Below are positions 15,854 through 25,343 of a stretch of DNA of 34,732 nucleotides, piece by piece. Source of the DNA: an uncultured Bacilli bacterium (GTDB lineage: Bacteria > Bacillota_I > Bacilli_A > RF39 > UBA660); contig CALVIV010000013.1 in the NCBI GenBank assembly GCA_944331935.1, forward strand, positions 1-34,732, given 5' to 3'. The notes below the pieces were generated by a model. That model made no database searches. It had not been told where the DNA came from and saw nothing but the letters and a program-made list of their open reading frames with translations. The translations under genes and the position numbers were made by a program. Numbering within the stretch: the first letter of the stretch is position 1; the number at the start of each line of letters is the position of its first letter.

Positions 15854-16543
15854 CTATTGTAACTTATCAAGAAACTCTTGTAAAGAAGGAAGTTTTAAAG
15901 ATATTCCACCTAGTAGAAAGCCATCTATATTTTTTACTTGCTTTAATTCATCAATGTTATTTTCATTGGCACTTCCACCATATAAGACTTTCTTTTGATA
16001 TGTTTCTTTTAACATGGTAGTTACTTTTTCAATATCATTATTAGTTGGAACAATGCCTGTACCTATGGCAAAAATAGGTTCATAGGCTATGATAAAGTCT
16101 TTAGATTTATCTATATCACTTAGTAGATAGTCCATATCTTTTTTTATTTTATCAACATATTCTCCGCTTTCATGTTCTTCTAAAGTATCCCCTATACAGA
16201 TAATTGGTATTAAGTCATTAGAAAAAGCTTGTTCTAACTTTTGTTTACTTACATCAAGATTTTCATTCATCTTAGTAGTTCTTTCGCTATGATTAATTAA
16301 AGTGTAAACTGCACCCAATGACTTAATCGCTTTTGCAGTAACTTCTCCTGTATAAGCCCCCATTGTTTTACTACTTACATCTTGTGAGGCATAGGTTATG
16401 TTATTAGGTATTAATGGTAAGTAACAAATACTAGGTATTAAAATCATCTCATGATTATAGGTATTTAAGTTTTTATAATCTTCTAAGTACTTTAATATCT
16501 CATCTTTTGTAAAATTACTCTTGTGATTTAAGGCTACTATCAT
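15854..16543 (-). CDS. tpiA: triosephosphate isomerase (divergent)
   Basis: Interconverts dihydroxyacetone phosphate and glyceraldehyde 3-phosphate. The 229-residue protein is shorter and more divergent than the usual ~250, but it keeps the catalytic residues: Lys8 (in ALNHKSN, family GNWKMN), His85 (INHSER) and Glu155 (AYEPIFAIGTG). The phosphate-binding YGGSANENN and LLGGISLK loops are also there. The ATG at 16543 is preferred over the one at 16555 because GGAAAG is better placed; both overlap the glycosyltransferase gene (29 or 41 nt), implying coupled translation. Last gene of the pgk operon. Confidence 0.9.
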   Translation of the reverse strand: MIVALNHKSNFTKDEILKYLEDYKNLNTYNHEMILIPSICYLPLIPNNITYASQDVSSKTMGAYTGEVTAKAIKSLGAVYTLINHSERTTKMNENLDVSKQKLEQAFSNDLIPIICIGDTLEEHESGEYVDKIKKDMDYLLSDIDKSKDFIIAYEPIFAIGTGIVPTNNDIEKVTTMLKETYQKKVLYGGSANENNIDELKQVKNIDGFLLGGISLKLPSLQEFLDKLQ

Positions 16544-17783
16544 TTTTCTTTCCATCCTTCCATTTGTTTTTAAGTTTTTCCACTAAAACAGTGGTCAAAG
16601 ATTGTTTTTTATTATGTTTAGTAATCGCTACTTTATAAACTTCTAAAACGCTATCTGCAAAGCTTGATAAAGAATATTTCTTAACTGAACCTTCCGCCTT
16701 ATCAGTTAAATTTTCTAGTTCTAATTTATTAGTAGATAACTCTTCTACTATCTCTAAGCACTCTTTTTCATCTTTAAAGATACGTCCATTAAAGTTATCT
16801 ACAACTACACTTTTAAAGGCATCATCATCAATACAGATTACAGGAAGTGAAGCTGCTAGGGCTTCTATTACTGTTAGTCCTTGTGTTTCGGTAGTAGAGG
16901 CAGTTATAAAGGCATTACTTACATGATAGTAATTTGGCATATCAACCCATGCTACTTTACCTGTAAATTTTATTCTGTCTTCAAGACCTCTTTCTTTAAC
17001 ATCTCTTTTATATTTTTCTTCATCTGGACCATAACCTACGATTAGAAGTTTAACATTTTTGTTCTTAGTCTTTTCAATGATATCAAAAAGAAAGGGAACA
17101 TTTTTCTCCTGGGCAAGTCGTCCTACAAAGAGCATAACAAAGTCTTTTCTCTTATAACCTAGTTCATGTTTTAGTTTTAATATCTTTAACTTATCACTAT
17201 TTTCTTTATAAAACCTTGAAGCATCTACTCCTGTAGGAACGATATATATATCTTTATCATAATGATATTCATCTCTAAATAAATGATATGTCTTTACGGT
17301 TGGAACAATAAAAGCATCTGCTGTATTATCACAATAAAACTTGCTTAAATATTCAACTGCTTTTTTACATCCCATATCAAAATATTTAATATTTCTTGAA
17401 ACATACCAAGTATAATCTTTATACATAGTGTGATAGGTGTGTACTAAAGGAATATTATATTGTTTAGCGAATAGTCTTGCAAATATTCCCATACTAAGTT
17501 CTGTATGAGAATGAATTATTTCTAAGTTCCATGATTTTATTTTATTTATTACTTTTAAAGGATAGATACTAGACATTCTATAATCATATATTCCTAAAGG
17601 AATACCAGGAATTTTAAGTATTTTCTCTTTTTCATCATAATCATAGGTCTTACTATCTTGTCCTACGGTAACTATATAAACAGTATGACCTTTTTGTTCA
17701 AGAGCTTTTTTTAAGGTTTCAACACTTGTTATTACTCCGTTAACAGATGGTACATAAGAATCTGTAAATAGACCTATTCTCAT
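16515..17783 (-). CDS. GT4-family glycosyltransferase, probable diacylglycerol glucosyltransferase
   Basis: The 422-residue GT-B enzyme starts MRIGLFTDSYVPSVNGVITSV, as in GT4 enzymes such as the Acholeplasma monoglucosyldiacylglycerol synthase and related Gram-positive glycolipid synthases. The donor-binding C-domain has FVGRLAQEKN, then the EX7E motif in TETQGLTVIEALA (around residues 300-312). The last ~35 residues are Lys-rich and amphipathic, fitting membrane-surface binding. Likely role: transfers a sugar to diacylglycerol or a glycolipid anchor; acceptor assignment is by family resemblance only. It sits 24 nt after pgk and overlaps tpiA. Confidence 0.8.
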   Translation of the reverse strand: MRIGLFTDSYVPSVNGVITSVETLKKALEQKGHTVYIVTVGQDSKTYDYDEKEKILKIPGIPLGIYDYRMSSIYPLKVINKIKSWNLEIIHSHTELSMGIFARLFAKQYNIPLVHTYHTMYKDYTWYVSRNIKYFDMGCKKAVEYLSKFYCDNTADAFIVPTVKTYHLFRDEYHYDKDIYIVPTGVDASRFYKENSDKLKILKLKHELGYKRKDFVMLFVGRLAQEKNVPFLFDIIEKTKNKNVKLLIVGYGPDEEKYKRDVKERGLEDRIKFTGKVAWVDMPNYYHVSNAFITASTTETQGLTVIEALAASLPVICIDDDAFKSVVVDNFNGRIFKDEKECLEIVEELSTNKLELENLTDKAEGSVKKYSLSSFADSVLEVYKVAITKHNKKQSLTTVLVEKLKNKWKDGKKNDSSLKSQE

Positions 17784-17807
17784 AAAGTTTCCTCCTTTAG
17801 TAATATT

Positions 17808-18986
17808 TTATTTTTTAGGGATATTTTTTAGTCCTGGTAGTTCTTTTCCTTCAAGATATTCTAGAGTTGCTCCTCCACCTGTTGAGATATGATATAGTTT
17901 ATCGGTTACGTTACAAGCGGTAGCGGCAGCGACAATATCTCCTCCGCCAAGAACTGTTTTAGCATTTATTTCTGTTAAGTAAGTTAGAACATCATCTGTG
18001 CCTTTAACATAATTTTTAAATTCATAAACTCCTAGTGGTCCATTCCACATAACTGTTTTGGCATTACTTAAATTATTCTTAAAGATATTAACAGTATTAG
18101 GACCAATATCTAAGCCCATTTCATTATCAGTTATTTCTGTTATATCTTTAACAGAACCTTTGGTATCCTCATATTTATCATTACAAACAACATCTACTGG
18201 TAATATTATTTTATCTTCATTTTCTTTTAATATTTTTTTACAGAAGTCAAGGGCTTCTTCATCTAATAGAGAGTTACCAATATTATAGCCTTCTGCTTTT
18301 AAGAAAGTAAAAGCCATGCCTCCGCCGACTAGAATTTTATCACATTTAGGTATTAAGTTTTCAATTAGTCCTATCTTATCACTTACTTTAGCACCTCCTA
18401 ATATTATCATAAATGGTCTATCAGGATTAAAAAGATAAGATAAAGCATTTAACTCTTTTTCAACAAGTAGGCCTACACAACTAGGTAGATAGGTACTTAT
18501 ACCTACATTTGAAGCATGAGCGCGGTGAAGAGTACCAAAAGCATCATTAATAAAGATATCTCCTAAACTTGCCCAATATTTAGCAAGTTCCATATCACAA
18601 CCACTTTCTTTTTTACCATCTAAATCTTCATAACGAGTATTTTGCATTAGAATAATATCTCCATCATTCATATTAGCGACAGCTTGTTCTAACTCTTCTC
18701 CTCTTGTAGCATTTACAAAAGTTACGTTTTTATCTAAAAGTTCACTAAGTCTAGTGGCAACAACACTAAGGTCATTTTTAGTCTTATCTTCTTCTGTTTT
18801 TACACGACCTAAATGAGACATTAAAATTATCTTTGCATTATGTTCTAAACAGTATTTAATAGTAGGTAAACTCTTTACGATTCTTGTATCATCAGTAATC
18901 TTACCATCTTTTATTGGAACATTAAAATCACATCTAATTATTACTTTTTTATTATCAATATTTAAATCTTTAACAGTTTTTTTCAT
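17808..18986 (-). CDS. pgk: phosphoglycerate kinase
   Basis: Makes ATP from 1,3-bisphosphoglycerate in glycolysis. The 392-residue protein starts MKKTVKDLNIDNKKVIIRCDFNVP (conserved Arg/Asp substrate site), has LMSHLGRV, the hinge and HRAHAS (His in the substrate-binding site), GGAKVSDKI, and the nucleotide loop GGGDIVAAA. The frame remains open upstream to 19082, but that region holds the promoter. The ATG at 18986 has GGAGG 7 nt ahead. First gene of the operon with the glycosyltransferase and tpiA; gapA is on a separate transcript. Confidence 0.97.
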   Translation of the reverse strand: MKKTVKDLNIDNKKVIIRCDFNVPIKDGKITDDTRIVKSLPTIKYCLEHNAKIILMSHLGRVKTEEDKTKNDLSVVATRLSELLDKNVTFVNATRGEELEQAVANMNDGDIILMQNTRYEDLDGKKESGCDMELAKYWASLGDIFINDAFGTLHRAHASNVGISTYLPSCVGLLVEKELNALSYLFNPDRPFMIILGGAKVSDKIGLIENLIPKCDKILVGGGMAFTFLKAEGYNIGNSLLDEEALDFCKKILKENEDKIILPVDVVCNDKYEDTKGSVKDITEITDNEMGLDIGPNTVNIFKNNLSNAKTVMWNGPLGVYEFKNYVKGTDDVLTYLTEINAKTVLGGGDIVAAATACNVTDKLYHISTGGGATLEYLEGKELPGLKNIPKK

Positions 18987-19005
18987 ATATAATCCTCCTA
19001 GTAAT

Positions 19006-19034
19006 ATTGTAGTATTTTTCTTATATTTTTTCAA
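19006..19034 (-). promoter_or_regulatory. pgk operon promoter
   Basis: -35 TTGAAA (19034-19029), 17-bp spacer, -10 TACAAT (19011-19006). The start site would leave an unusually short leader of about 15-18 nt that carries the GGAGG site and little else. Confidence 0.65.
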
Positions 19035-19060
19035 TATTGTTGCTATAACATTTTTGTAAT

Positions 19061-19098
19061 ATAAAAAGACGGTTCCTATCAAAAGTCAAACCAGTCTT
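19061..19098 (-). terminator. terminator ahead of the pgk promoter
   Basis: AAGAC plus GGTT (with a bulged T) pair with AACC plus GTCTT around a 14-nt loop, followed by TTTTTATA. It would end transcripts coming from the DUF5071-like gene and the frameshifted remnant. Confidence 0.7.
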
Positions 19099-19102
19099 AT
19101 AA

Positions 19103-19337
19103 TTAATTACTTAATAAAAACTCAAGTATACTTATAAATGGCGATATTGTTTCTTCACCGTTTATATATATTTTGTAATTATCTTTATATATTTCTTCAG
19201 TAATTATTGTTAAATAAAATTGACTTTCATGTTTTACATCTACTTTTGTAAATTTTGAAGCTAGTGAATCTTCTATTGTTAATTCTTATTAGTTTAGTCT
19301 TCCAAAATATAAAAGCATATTTTTTCCAAAATTCCAT
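19103..19337 (-). pseudogene. frameshifted remnant downstream of the DUF5071-like gene
   Basis: An ATG at 19337, 1 nt after the stop of the upstream gene, opens MEFWKKYAFIFWKTK and then runs on into an implausible frame. In the next frame, right after a TAA, about 60 clean codons follow: ELTIEDSLASKFTKVDVKH, then a Tyr/Ile-rich stretch, ending ILEFLLSN with TAA at 19103-19105. The two pieces look like one ~80-residue gene split by an indel near 19275-19290. I do not recognise the product. No other gene lies in this 256-nt stretch. Confidence 0.5.
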
Positions 19338-19338
19338 T

Positions 19339-19782
19339 TTATAAACGTTTTTCTTTTATAGTTGAATATAATGTTTTATTCTTTAAATCTGTTGCCTTTA
19401 TATTGTTTTCTTTAGCAAAATCGTATAACCAATACATCCAGCCATAATCATTTTCTTCTACTGCTTTACCTATCGCTTGTTCAAAGTTTTCTATTAATAT
19501 ATCACGAGGTAAAGTTGATAGCATTTTCCAGATTTCCTCAGCACCTGGCCAATTCATATCTTGTAGCCATATAAAGAGCTTAGGGATTATATCGGCAATT
19601 TTAGGGTATCCTCTTTTTGTTAAGATTAAGGCTTCATAGTACCAATTACCCTTATCACCAACTTGAACAAACTTCTCATTATCAAGTCTTTCGTCTTCAC
19701 TTAAAATATCTACATATTTTTTCATTTCATCAACAGATAAAGTCTCATTAATAAATTTATTATAAGTTTCATTACTATTCAT
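19339..19782 (-). CDS. DUF5071-like protein
   Basis: The 147-residue product has an N-terminal helical region and then GYPKIADIIPKLFIWLQDM followed by NWPGAEEIWKML, which matches the characteristic WLQDMNWP core of DUF5071 proteins, and ends with a DYGWMYWLYDF segment like the family's D..WKyw. DUF5071 proteins are small, soluble and often found as orphans or near polymorphic toxin/immunity loci; no function is established to my knowledge. Ribosome binding site TAGGAGT. It follows the gapA terminator and has no obvious strong promoter of its own. Confidence 0.75.
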   Translation of the reverse strand: MNSNETYNKFINETLSVDEMKKYVDILSEDERLDNEKFVQVGDKGNWYYEALILTKRGYPKIADIIPKLFIWLQDMNWPGAEEIWKMLSTLPRDILIENFEQAIGKAVEENDYGWMYWLYDFAKENNIKATDLKNKTLYSTIKEKRL

Positions 19783-19807
19783 CTAAAATTACTCCTATTA
19801 TTAAAAC

Positions 19808-19829
19808 TAAAAAGAGCCTAAAGCTCTTA
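19808..19829 (-). terminator. gapA terminator overlapping its stop codon
   Basis: AAGAGC (19828-19823) pairs with GCTCTT (19817-19812) around a 5-nt loop, then TTT and an A/T tract. The TAA stop of gapA (19829-19827) forms the base of the stem. Confidence 0.7.
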
Positions 19830-20831
19830 TAGATTAGCAACGTATTTCGCTACTCTTACATATTGGGCAGTATAACTCATTTCATTATCATACCATGCTA
19901 CTACTTTAACTAGTTGTTCTCCATCTACTTCACTAATTGAAGTTAGCAAGCTATCAACTAAACTACCATAGTGCATACCAATTGTATCACTTGAAACAAT
20001 AGGGTCAGTTGTATATCCTAAAGTTTCATTAGTATTATTTTTAAGGGTTTCATTTATTTCTTCTACAGTTGTATTTTTATTAAGCTTTAATACTAAGTCA
20101 ACAACTGAACCTGTAGTTACAGGAACTCTCATAGCAGTACCTTCCATTCTTCCTTCAAGGTTAGGTAGTACTTTACCAATAGCTGAAGCTGCTCCAGTTG
20201 ATGCTGGAACAATATTAGCAGCACTTGCTCTACCACGACGAGCATAGATTCCTTTTTTATGAGCAACGTCTAATGTAGCTTGGTCATTTGTATAAGCATG
20301 TACTGTTGTCATATAGCCTTGTTTAATACCAAAGTTATCATCTAATACTTTTAGAACTGGGGCTAGACAGTTAGTAGTACAACTAGCAGCAGAGATGATT
20401 TTTTCAGTTCCATCTAATATGTCATGGTTAACATTATAGACGATAGTTTTAACATCTCCTTTAGCAGGTGCAGAGATAATAACTTTTTTAGCACCGGCAT
20501 TGATATGAGCCATCGCTTTCTCTTCACTTGTAAACTTACCAGTACATTCTAAAACGATATCAATATCTAAATCTTTCCATGGTAAGAGATTAGGGTCTGT
20601 TTCAGCATAGACTTTAATCTTCTTATCTCCTACTACGATATTATCTCCTTCAAAAGATATTTCATCAGCTCTATATCTTCTATGTGATGTATCATATTTA
20701 AGTAAATAAGCAAGTTGTTCAGCATCAGTTAAATCATTAATAGCCACTACTTCCATTTCTGGATCATTGTCTAGTAATCTAAATGCTAATCTTCCTATTC
20801 TTCCAAACCCATTAATTGCAACTTTTTTCAT
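19827..20831 (-). CDS. gapA: glyceraldehyde-3-phosphate dehydrogenase
   Basis: NAD-dependent glycolytic enzyme. The 334-residue protein has the Rossmann start [13 protein letters not shown], Asp33 in AINDL (NAD preference, glycolytic type), the catalytic Cys151 in [12 protein letters not shown], and conserved WYDNEMSYT at the C-terminus. It is the third gene of an operon; its ATG shares one base with the stop of the small membrane protein gene (TAATG), so translation is coupled. No CggR-type regulator gene is upstream, unlike many Bacilli. Confidence 0.97.
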   Translation of the reverse strand: MKKVAINGFGRIGRLAFRLLDNDPEMEVVAINDLTDAEQLAYLLKYDTSHRRYRADEISFEGDNIVVGDKKIKVYAETDPNLLPWKDLDIDIVLECTGKFTSEEKAMAHINAGAKKVIISAPAKGDVKTIVYNVNHDILDGTEKIISAASCTTNCLAPVLKVLDDNFGIKQGYMTTVHAYTNDQATLDVAHKKGIYARRGRASAANIVPASTGAASAIGKVLPNLEGRMEGTAMRVPVTTGSVVDLVLKLNKNTTVEEINETLKNNTNETLGYTTDPIVSSDTIGMHYGSLVDSLLTSISEVDGEQLVKVVAWYDNEMSYTAQYVRVAKYVANL

Positions 20832-21019
20832 TATTCTTCCTCCTCTTCATCACTAGGTACAAACATACCATCTTCTTTTTCCACAGCTTTTACAGGTGAG
20901 TCTTTTTCAACTCCATTATTATAGGCCAAAACCATAACAGCGATAAGGACAACGACAAATATTCCTATAAATATTAGCATTGTACTCATACCAAAACCTC
21001 TATTATTTAGTCTACCCAT
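20831..21019 (-). CDS. small prepilin-like membrane protein coupled to gapA
   Basis: The 62-residue protein has a short polar N-terminus, then [15 protein letters not shown] followed by a long hydrophobic segment (residues about 13-34), then a charged C-terminal half ending PSDEEEEE. The RGF step before the membrane helix looks like a type IV prepilin cleavage site, but the Glu at mature position 5 is Thr. A single-pass membrane protein with an acidic soluble tail is the safe description. Ribosome binding site GAGGTGATAAA is good. Overlap with gapA (TAATG) means the two are made together. I do not know a function. Confidence 0.8.
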   Translation of the reverse strand: MGRLNNRGFGMSTMLIFIGIFVVVLIAVMVLAYNNGVEKDSPVKAVEKEDGMFVPSDEEEEE

Positions 21020-21033
21020 TTTATCACCTCTTA

Positions 21034-21636
21034 TTAAATTATTTCTACAGCAGCGAATTTATTGATAATTTCTTGATATATTTGATACCAAGAGTATACT
21101 CTGATAACATTTTTACCTGTACATCCCTGGTTATATGGAGCATCAAATACCATAACAGGAATAATCTTAGAGATATCATCAACATTACTAGCTTTATCTT
21201 CTATCATTAGGTCAAGTCCTATACTTAAACATTTTTCTCTTTTATTACTTGTATTAATTACTATCTCATCATATTCAATATTATACTTATCTAGCCAAGC
21301 TTTAACATAATAGTCTATCATACCACTATATTGATGAGTTAAATACTGGTTATCCCTTGCTGACAATATTATGATTTTATGTCCATCTTTACGTAGTTTA
21401 TGAATAACTTCACTGGCATAGGGTCTTATTGGAATAGCGATTAATAAATCAAAAATGTATTGTCGCCAGAACTCTATGTTCTCTTCACTCGTTAAGTAAA
21501 ACTGTTCTTCCATATAATAACCTTTAGGATTAAAGCCTCTATTGATATTTTGTTCTAAACAAAACTTAGAGCCACAGGCAAAATGCCACTCTGCTACATC
21601 ATTTAATACGCCATCTAAATCAACACCTATACGCAT
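21034..21636 (-). CDS. HAD-type 5'(3')-deoxyribonucleotidase-like phosphatase
   Basis: The 200-residue protein starts MRIGVDLDGVLNDVAEWH, with the HAD nucleophile Asp6 and Asp8. It has the Thr/Ser-lacking cap of NT5C-like nucleotidases, a motif II-like IILSARDNQ, and a motif IV-like DLMIEDKASNV. The family (NT5C/YqfW-like) removes 5' or 3' phosphate from deoxynucleotides, though substrate is not certain. The ATG at 21636 is chosen (AAGGGA 9 nt away); a TTG at 21645 is also in frame. First gene of the unit nucleotidase, small membrane protein, gapA (14 nt gap to the second). Confidence 0.8.
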   Translation of the reverse strand: MRIGVDLDGVLNDVAEWHFACGSKFCLEQNINRGFNPKGYYMEEQFYLTSEENIEFWRQYIFDLLIAIPIRPYASEVIHKLRKDGHKIIILSARDNQYLTHQYSGMIDYYVKAWLDKYNIEYDEIVINTSNKREKCLSIGLDLMIEDKASNVDDISKIIPVMVFDAPYNQGCTGKNVIRVYSWYQIYQEIINKFAAVEII

Positions 21637-21659
21637 TTTAACCAATCCCTTCTTTTATT

Positions 21660-21679
21660 ATTGTAACAAATGTAACAAA
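21660..21679 (-). promoter_or_regulatory. gapA-operon promoter (extended -10) on a tandem 9-bp repeat
   Basis: TGTTACAAT (21668-21660) forms a TGn extended -10 with TACAAT at 21665-21660. It lies in a perfect tandem direct repeat TTTGTTACA/TTTGTTACA (21679-21662). No good -35 is present; the T8 of the rpoC terminator occupies that place. The repeat could be an operator; that is inference. Confidence 0.5.
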
Positions 21680-21717
21680 AAAAAGGAATAGTGTTTGTAA
21701 AGATTTGACACTATTCC
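21677..21717 (-). terminator. rpoC terminator overlapping its stop codon
   Basis: GGAATAGTGT (21717-21708) pairs perfectly with ACACTATTCC (21694-21685) over 10 bp, followed by T8. The rpoC TAG stop lies inside the 5' arm of the stem. Strong intrinsic terminator. Confidence 0.92.
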
Positions 21718-24700
21718 ATGAATTCATCTTCTAGTTTTTCTAAAGGTTCTTCATCAGCGAACTCATCTTCTAGAGTATATTCTACATCACGGTATTTTTT
21801 AAGACCAGTTCCAGCTGGTATTAATTTACCAATTAGAACGTTTTCTTTTAATCCTTCAAGATGGTCTACTTTACCATGAATTGCGGCATCTGTTAAGATT
21901 CTTGTTGTTTCTTGGAATGATGCTGCTGATAGGAATGAATCTGTTTCAAGTGAAGCTTTAGTAATACCAAGTAATACTGGACGACCTGTAGCAGGGCGTT
22001 TACCACTGATTATTACTTCTTTATTACCTTCAGTAAATTCTCTAAAGTTAACAAGAGAACCAGGTAAGAACTTAGTATCTCCACCTTCAACGATTCTAAT
22101 CTTAGATATCATACGACGAGCGATAATTTCAATATGTTTATCGGCGATATCAACACCTTGAGAACGATAAGTATTTTGTACTTCTTTTAAGATGTATTCT
22201 TGAGTTGTAATTGGGTCTGTTACATCAAGTAATTCTTTAGGTGAGATAGCTCCTTCTGTTAATTTATCACCGCAAGATACTGTATCACCTTTTTCTACAC
22301 AAAGTTTTGCACCATAGTTAGTTGTATGTTCTTTAGTTTCAACTTTGTTTGTAATACTGATTTTATATTTACCATGATCTTCAGCAATTTTAGTAACTTT
22401 ACCATCAATTTCAGCGATAGTTGCTTTACCTTTAGGGTTACGTGCTTCGAATAACTCTTGAACACGTGGAAGACCTTGAGTAATATCTTCACCACCGGCA
22501 ACTCCTCCTGTATGGAAGGTACGCATTGTTAACTGAGTACCAGGTTCACCGATTGATTGAGCAGCCATAACTCCAACTGCTTCACCAATTTCAACAATGT
22601 TTCCTGTAGCAAGGTTTTTACCATAACATTTACGACAAACACCTTTTTCAGTATTACATGTTAGAATTGACCTTATTTCAACTTCTTCTATTCCTGCTGA
22701 TACTATCTTATCAGCGATAGATTCAGTAATATATTCATCTTTATCAACAATTACTTCTTTAGTTTCAGGATTAATTACTTTCTTACTAGCAAAACGTCCT
22801 ACGATACGGTCATATAAGCTTTCAATAACTGCACCTGTTTTTTCATTCACAAAGTCACGTACAACTAGTCCTTGTTCTGTACCACAGTCTTCTTCTTTAA
22901 CGATGATATCTTGAGATACATCAACTAAACGACGTGTTAAGTAACCAGAGTCTGCTGTTTTTAAAGCTGTATCGGCACTACCTTTTCTAGCAGAGTGTGT
23001 TGATAAGAAGAATTCTGATACGGATAGTCCTTCTTTAAAGTTTGATGTTACTGGTATTTCAATTGGGTCTCCATTTGGTTTTTGCATTAGTCCACGCATA
23101 CCTGCAACTTGAGTAAACTGAGAAATACTACCACGTGCTTTAGAGTGCATCATGATGAAGATTGGGTTATCTACTTGTTTTTCAGAGATATCTTCAAGTT
23201 CAGCTTGAACTTTATCTTTAACTCCATACCAAGTTTCAATAACTTTTTCATGACGTTCTTCTTCAGTAATTAAACCACGAGTATATTGTTTATTAATTTT
23301 ATTAACTAAAGCTTGTCCTTCATCAATATATTCTTGTTTATGTTCACTTGTTGCAACATCACTCATTGAGATTGTAATACCTGCGATTGTTGAGTAATAG
23401 AAACCTAAGTCTTTCATCTTATCAAGCATTTCTGATGTTTCTGTTGTTTTATAACGTTTAAATACTTGGTCTATTACTTTTTCTAAGGTACCTTTAGCGA
23501 AAGGTTTAACTAGAGGCATTTTACTAATCTCTTCTTTGATATTAGCACCTTTAGGTAAGAAATACTTATTAGGAGTAATATTTTGAATATTATCATCTGT
23601 TGGTTCATTAATATATGGGAATGAATCTGGTAAGATTTCATTGAATTTAATTTTACCAACTGTTGTAATTAAGTATTTACCTTTTTGAGATGAAGTAAAT
23701 AGTTTATATTTAAATGAATCTACAGGAACGGCTATTCTTGTATGAAGAGTTATCTCACGTCTTTCATAAGCCATTAGGGCTTCATTAGAGTCTTTAAATA
23801 CTCTTCCTTCACCATCTTCTCCTGCTTTTTCCATAGTTATGTAATAGTTACCTAAAACCATGTCTTGCGCTGGAGTAACGATTGGTTTACCATCAGATGG
23901 TTTCAAGATGTTTCCTGAACCTAACATTAGCATTCTTGCTTCGGCTTGAGCTTCTTCTGATAGTGGTACATGGACAGCCATTTGGTCACCATCGAAGTCA
24001 GCATTGAAAGCAGGACAAACTAATGGGTGTAGTCTTATCGCTTTACCACCAACAAGAATTGGTTCAAAAGCTTGGATACCTAATCTATGTAGTGTTGGGG
24101 CACGGTTTAATAGGACAGGATGTTCTTTAATTACATCTTCTACAATATCCCAAACTACTGGGTCTCTATTTTCAATAAGACGTTTAGCAGCTTTGATATT
24201 ATGGGCAATATCTCGTTCTACTAAGCCATGAATAACATGAGGTTTAAATAATTCTAGAGCCATCTCTTTTGGAATACCACATTGATACATCTTAAGTGAT
24301 GGTCCAACAACGATAACTGAACGTCCTGAATAGTCAACACGTTTACCTAATAGATTTTGACGGAAACGTCCTTGTTTACCTTTTAACATGCTTGAAAGTG
24401 ATTTTAAAGCACGATTTCCGGCACCTGTTACACTTCTACCACGACGTCCATTATCGAATAGGGCATCAACTGCTTCTTGTAACATACGTTTTTCATTTTG
24501 AATAATGATACCAGGAGCACCTAAATCTATTAGTTTCTTTAAACGATTATTACGGTTAATAACACGACGATATAAATCATTTAAATCACTTGTTGCAAAA
24601 CGTCCACCATCAAGTTGAATCATTGGACGAAGTTCAGGTGGTATTACAGGAATACAATCTAAAATCATCCATTCTGGTTTTTGATTTGAACGATAGAAAG

Positions 24701-25343
24701 CATCTAGGACATCAAGTCTTTTTAATAGTCTAGTTCTCTTTTGTCCTTGAGCAGTTTCTAGTTCTTTATTAATTACATCAATATCATGTTTTAAGTCTAC
24801 TTTCTTAAGTAGTTCTTTAATCGCTTCAGCACCCATACCTACTTTGAAACCGTTACCATATTTTTCATAATAGGCACGATATTCTTTTTCAGATAGAGTT
24901 TGTTTATTCTCTAGAGGAGCATTTCCTTTATCAATTACAACATAACTAACAAAGTATAATACTTCTTCAAGGTCTCTTGGACTCATATCAAGAACAAGTC
25001 CCATTCTTGAAGGTACTCCTTTAAAGAACCAGATATGAGAGACAGGACTAGCAAGTTCAATATGTCCCATTCTCTCACGTCTTACTTTAGATTTTGTTAC
25101 TTCGACACCACAACGGTCACATACGATATTTTTATAACGAACTCTTTTATATTTTCCACAGGCACATTCATAATCTTTAGTTGGTCCAAAGATTTTCTCA
25201 CAGAATAAGCCATCACGTTCTGGACGAAGAGTACGATAGTTAATTGTTTCTGGCTTTTTTACTTCACCATAACTCCATTCACGAATTTTTTCAGGAGAAG
25301 CGATACCAATTCTAATAGCATCAAATTTATTTACTTCTATCAT
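21711..25343 (-). CDS. rpoC: RNA polymerase beta' subunit
   Basis: The catalytic Mg-binding motif [14 protein letters not shown] is at about residues 446-460. The N-terminal zinc ribbon ([12 protein letters not shown]...CDRCGVEV) and the second zinc site (C...CRKCYG near residue 890) are present, as are the bridge helix and trigger-loop regions. The 1210-residue length is normal for Firmicutes. Start ATG shares one base with the rpoB stop (TAATG), so the two subunits are translationally coupled. The last residues form an acidic tail. The gene ends in a terminator that overlaps its stop. Confidence 0.98.
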   Translation of the reverse strand: MIEVNKFDAIRIGIASPEKIREWSYGEVKKPETINYRTLRPERDGLFCEKIFGPTKDYECACGKYKRVRYKNIVCDRCGVEVTKSKVRRERMGHIELASPVSHIWFFKGVPSRMGLVLDMSPRDLEEVLYFVSYVVIDKGNAPLENKQTLSEKEYRAYYEKYGNGFKVGMGAEAIKELLKKVDLKHDIDVINKELETAQGQKRTRLLKRLDVLDAFYRSNQKPEWMILDCIPVIPPELRPMIQLDGGRFATSDLNDLYRRVINRNNRLKKLIDLGAPGIIIQNEKRMLQEAVDALFDNGRRGRSVTGAGNRALKSLSSMLKGKQGRFRQNLLGKRVDYSGRSVIVVGPSLKMYQCGIPKEMALELFKPHVIHGLVERDIAHNIKAAKRLIENRDPVVWDIVEDVIKEHPVLLNRAPTLHRLGIQAFEPILVGGKAIRLHPLVCPAFNADFDGDQMAVHVPLSEEAQAEARMLMLGSGNILKPSDGKPIVTPAQDMVLGNYYITMEKAGEDGEGRVFKDSNEALMAYERREITLHTRIAVPVDSFKYKLFTSSQKGKYLITTVGKIKFNEILPDSFPYINEPTDDNIQNITPNKYFLPKGANIKEEISKMPLVKPFAKGTLEKVIDQVFKRYKTTETSEMLDKMKDLGFYYSTIAGITISMSDVATSEHKQEYIDEGQALVNKINKQYTRGLITEEERHEKVIETWYGVKDKVQAELEDISEKQVDNPIFIMMHSKARGSISQFTQVAGMRGLMQKPNGDPIEIPVTSNFKEGLSVSEFFLSTHSARKGSADTALKTADSGYLTRRLVDVSQDIIVKEEDCGTEQGLVVRDFVNEKTGAVIESLYDRIVGRFASKKVINPETKEVIVDKDEYITESIADKIVSAGIEEVEIRSILTCNTEKGVCRKCYGKNLATGNIVEIGEAVGVMAAQSIGEPGTQLTMRTFHTGGVAGGEDITQGLPRVQELFEARNPKGKATIAEIDGKVTKIAEDHGKYKISITNKVETKEHTTNYGAKLCVEKGDTVSCGDKLTEGAISPKELLDVTDPITTQEYILKEVQNTYRSQGVDIADKHIEIIARRMISKIRIVEGGDTKFLPGSLVNFREFTEGNKEVIISGKRPATGRPVLLGITKASLETDSFLSAASFQETTRILTDAAIHGKVDHLEGLKENVLIGKLIPAGTGLKKYRDVEYTLEDEFADEEPLEKLEDEFME

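Noticed and set aside
15854..16543. TPI-like gene as a decayed or repurposed isomerase
   Set aside because: Although divergent and short, it keeps Lys, His and Glu of the active site and the phosphate-binding loops, so an active TPI is the simplest reading.
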